Shown: in pieces, positions 6,020 through 7,447 of the stretch
Layout: the number at the start of each line of letters is the position of its first letter
How positions within the stretch are numbered: position 1 is the first letter of the stretch
Assembly (NCBI GenBank): GCA_013696785.1
Contig: JACCXW010000222.1
Location: forward strand, 1 to 7,447
Reading direction: 5' to 3'
Source of the DNA: Geodermatophilaceae bacterium
Lineage (GTDB): Bacteria > Actinomycetota > Actinomycetes > Mycobacteriales > Geodermatophilaceae
DNA length: 7,447 bases
The notes under the pieces: generated by a model
What the model saw: only the letters and a program-made list of their open reading frames with translations
What the model was told of the DNA's origin: nothing
The model's database searches: none
Made by a program: the position numbers and the translations under genes

Positions 6020-6394
6020 TCATATCACGACGTAGACCGCTCCGTCCTCGACGACCACTGGATAGGTCTTGGCGCGCATGCGGGGGTCGGCTAGGCAGCG
6101 GCCGGTCTCGATCTCGAACTCCCAGCCGTGCCAGGCGCAGCGCAGGATGCGACCTTCCATGCCGTAGACAAAGGCGGACTCGCGCGCCGGCAACGTCGTG
6201 CCGGTGACCGGCCCGAGGCATAGGGCGCCCCCCGCGTGGGGGCAACGGTTGCGCAGTGCGTACAGGCGGCCGTCGACGTTAAAGACACCGACGCTGCGGC
6301 CGTTCAGCTCGCGGATCACCCGCTCGCCGGGTGCGAGCTCGTCGGTGCGGCAGGCGTAGAACCCGGGCGGGTGCTCACCGGCTGGTGACGTCAC
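6020..6394 (-). CDS. Small Rieske [2Fe-2S] protein
   Basis: This is a soluble ferredoxin-like electron carrier of 124 aa counted from the GTG at 6392-6394. The cluster ligands are Cys51-Pro-His53 in CPHAGGALCLG and Cys86-Ala-Trp-His89 in RCAWHGWEFEI. The spacing between the two boxes (32 residues between His53 and Cys86) is roughly double that of standard Rieske ferredoxins. The extra piece is LGPVTGTTLPARESAFVYGMEG. The start was chosen because the GTG overlaps the amidohydrolase TGA by 4 bp (GTGA) and begins just before the conserved domain. An upstream start at 6493 would lie inside the amidohydrolase gene. No oxygenase catalytic domain is attached, so it is a ferredoxin-type partner and not an oxygenase alpha subunit. 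Its redox partner is not in the window. It converges on the binding-protein gene with 4 bp between stop codons. Confidence 0.9.
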   Translation of the reverse strand: MTSPAGEHPPGFYACRTDELAPGERVIRELNGRSVGVFNVDGRLYALRNRCPHAGGALCLGPVTGTTLPARESAFVYGMEGRILRCAWHGWEFEIETGRCLADPRMRAKTYPVVVEDGAVYVVI

Positions 6395-7447
6395 GCCGGA
6401 CCGGCATGCGGCTGGGGTGCAGCGGCTCCGGTTGCGGGCAGCGGCAGCCGGTACAGCTCGCGCGCGTTCTCGCGCAGGACCCGGTCCCGCCACGCGGGCG
6501 GGATGCGTACCCGCTCAGGATCGTCGAAGTCCCAGTGCGGGTAGTCGGTGGCGAACAACAGCGTCCGCTCGCCGTCGATCGCCTCCAGCGCACTCCACAA
6601 GTGGCGGATGTCCTTGGGCTGCTCCAGCGGCTGAGTGGTGAGCCGGATGTGCTCGCGGGCTACTTCGCTGGGGAGGCGGTCCAGCCACGGCGTCTCCTTG
6701 CGCAGCGCCTTGTAGTCCGCATCCAGACGCCACAGGATCGCCGCCAGCCAGGCCACCCCGCACTCGATGAGCACGAACCGCAGGCCGGGCAACGTCTCGA
6801 ACACCCCGTGGGCAATGAGGCTGGCCACATGGCCCATCCCGGTCTCGCACAGAAGCGCGTGCGCCTCCCAGAAGTAGCTGGGCGGCCCGGTGCCGGTGGG
6901 GTTGGCGTTGACGCCGCCCTGACCACCGAGGTGTGCAGCGACCGGCAATCCCAGCTCGGCGGCCGCGACAAAGATCGGCCGGTAGAACGGATCTCCGTAG
7001 GGCCGCTGCGAGCCTGAGGAGACGATCACCTGCACCATGTCGGGGTGCTCGCCGATGCGCCGGATCTCCTCGGCAGCCCCCGTCGGATCCTGGGGAGCTA
7101 CGACGATCGAGCCCTTAAGTCGCGGATCCTTGCCCAGCCATTCCTGCACCATCCAGTCGTTGGCGGCGCGGGCGAGAGCCGAGGCGAGGTGCGGATTGGC
7201 CAGCGTGGAGACCTCGATGCCCTCGTCGCCGCCGAGGATGGCGAACTCGACGTCGTATCGGTCTAGCAGTTGCGTGCACATGAGCTGGTAGTCCGAGCCC
7301 GGCGACCCGCCTCCCGGCGGGATCGCGTCGGTGCGCATGAAACCCTCCGGGTGTAGCCAGGGGCGGTGCGCGTGCGGAAACGAGTCGCGGCCACCGGGCA
7401 ACTCGCCTCGCGCCAGAACATCACGCCAGTACGGCTGCAGATAGGGC
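6391..7447 (-). CDS. Amidohydrolase_2 family metal-dependent hydrolase (5' end beyond the window)
   Basis: This is a TIM-barrel hydrolase or decarboxylase of the amidohydrolase_2 (ACMSD-like) type; the substrate is unknown. The minus-strand frame is open through the right edge. The residues nearest the edge read PYLQPYWRDVLARGELPGG, which looks like the usual N-terminal region of this family, so the TTG at 7399-7401 is unlikely to be the true start and the N-terminal HxH metal box lies outside. Recognisable downstream are a candidate metal-ligand His in PVAAHLGG (codon 6931-6933), AHGVFETLPGLRFVLIECG, HIRLTTQPLEQP, and the candidate catalytic/metal Asp in FATDYPHWDFDDP (codon 6544-6546). The C-terminus ends with a loose, Ala/Pro-rich tail (ATGAAAPQPHAGPA). 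Its TGA overlaps the GTG of the Rieske gene, so the two are probably co-translated and act together. Nothing in the sequence ties it to choline-sulfate use. Confidence 0.9.
   Translation of the reverse strand, partial: PYLQPYWRDVLARGELPGGRDSFPHAHRPWLHPEGFMRTDAIPPGGGSPGSDYQLMCTQLLDRYDVEFAILGGDEGIEVSTLANPHLASALARAANDWMVQEWLGKDPRLKGSIVVAPQDPTGAAEEIRRIGEHPDMVQVIVSSGSQRPYGDPFYRPIFVAAAELGLPVAAHLGGQGGVNANPTGTGPPSYFWEAHALLCETGMGHVASLIAHGVFETLPGLRFVLIECGVAWLAAILWRLDADYKALRKETPWLDRLPSEVAREHIRLTTQPLEQPKDIRHLWSALEAIDGERTLLFATDYPHWDFDDPERVRIPPAWRDRVLRENARELYRLPLPATGAAAPQPHAGPA

Noticed and set aside
6020..6394. Rieske protein as a glycine-betaine monooxygenase (GbcA-like), which would extend the choline pathway.
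   Set aside because: GbcA-type enzymes have a long C-terminal catalytic domain with a mononuclear iron site. This protein is only a Rieske domain and lies on the opposite strand from the importer.
6395..6493. A longer Rieske protein starting at 6493.
   Set aside because: The added 33 residues lie inside the amidohydrolase coding region and are Arg/Ala-rich. The GTGA overlap start at 6394 fits the family length and operon coupling.
6331..7017. A 228-aa plus-strand frame inside the amidohydrolase gene.
   Set aside because: It is antisense to a clearly recognisable enzyme and has no motif of its own.
1..7447. tRNA, rRNA, CRISPR array, insertion sequence with inverted ends, or toxin-antitoxin pair.
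   Set aside because: Both strands were read for these and no supporting structure or motif was found.

Overview
The window looks like chromosomal DNA of a high-GC Gram-positive bacterium (Actinomycetota). It is GC-rich with G/C-ending codons, uses GTG and TTG starts, its genes overlap by 4 bp (ATGA, GTGA), and its binding protein is a lipoprotein. I cannot name a genus. No tRNA, rRNA, CRISPR array or complete mobile element was seen.

Layout. (1) Positions 1-699: a tandem 11-bp repeat, then the C-terminal catalytic half of a tyrosine integrase on the minus strand. Its N-terminal half is missing and the remnant abuts the 3' end of the next gene. (2) 700-2262, minus: a choline-sulfatase (BetC), complete with its sulfatase active-site residues and the choline-sulfatase C-terminal tail. 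(3) 2354-6015, plus, divergent from betC across about 90 bp: a four-gene quaternary-amine (ProU/OpuC type) ABC importer in the order permease, ATPase with C-terminal CBS-like region, permease, lipoprotein binding protein. (4) 6020-7447, minus, convergent with the transporter across only 4 bp: a small Rieske [2Fe-2S] protein and an amidohydrolase_2 family enzyme that runs off the right edge, joined by a GTGA overlap.

How the parts fit. The simplest reading is a choline-O-sulfate scavenging unit. The binding protein and importer would bring in choline-O-sulfate (or choline/betaine), and BetC would cleave it in the cytoplasm to choline plus sulfate, for osmoprotection or as a carbon, nitrogen and sulfur source. 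BetA, BetB and a BetI-type regulator are not in the window. The substrate of the importer is inferred from gene context only. The Rieske-amidohydrolase pair has no clear link to this pathway.

The oddest sequence detail is in the first permease. An in-frame TAG stops it just before a still-readable family-like C-terminal tail (TTPRGLR). A 13-codon ORF with its own Shine-Dalgarno then bridges to the ATPase gene through two start/stop overlaps.
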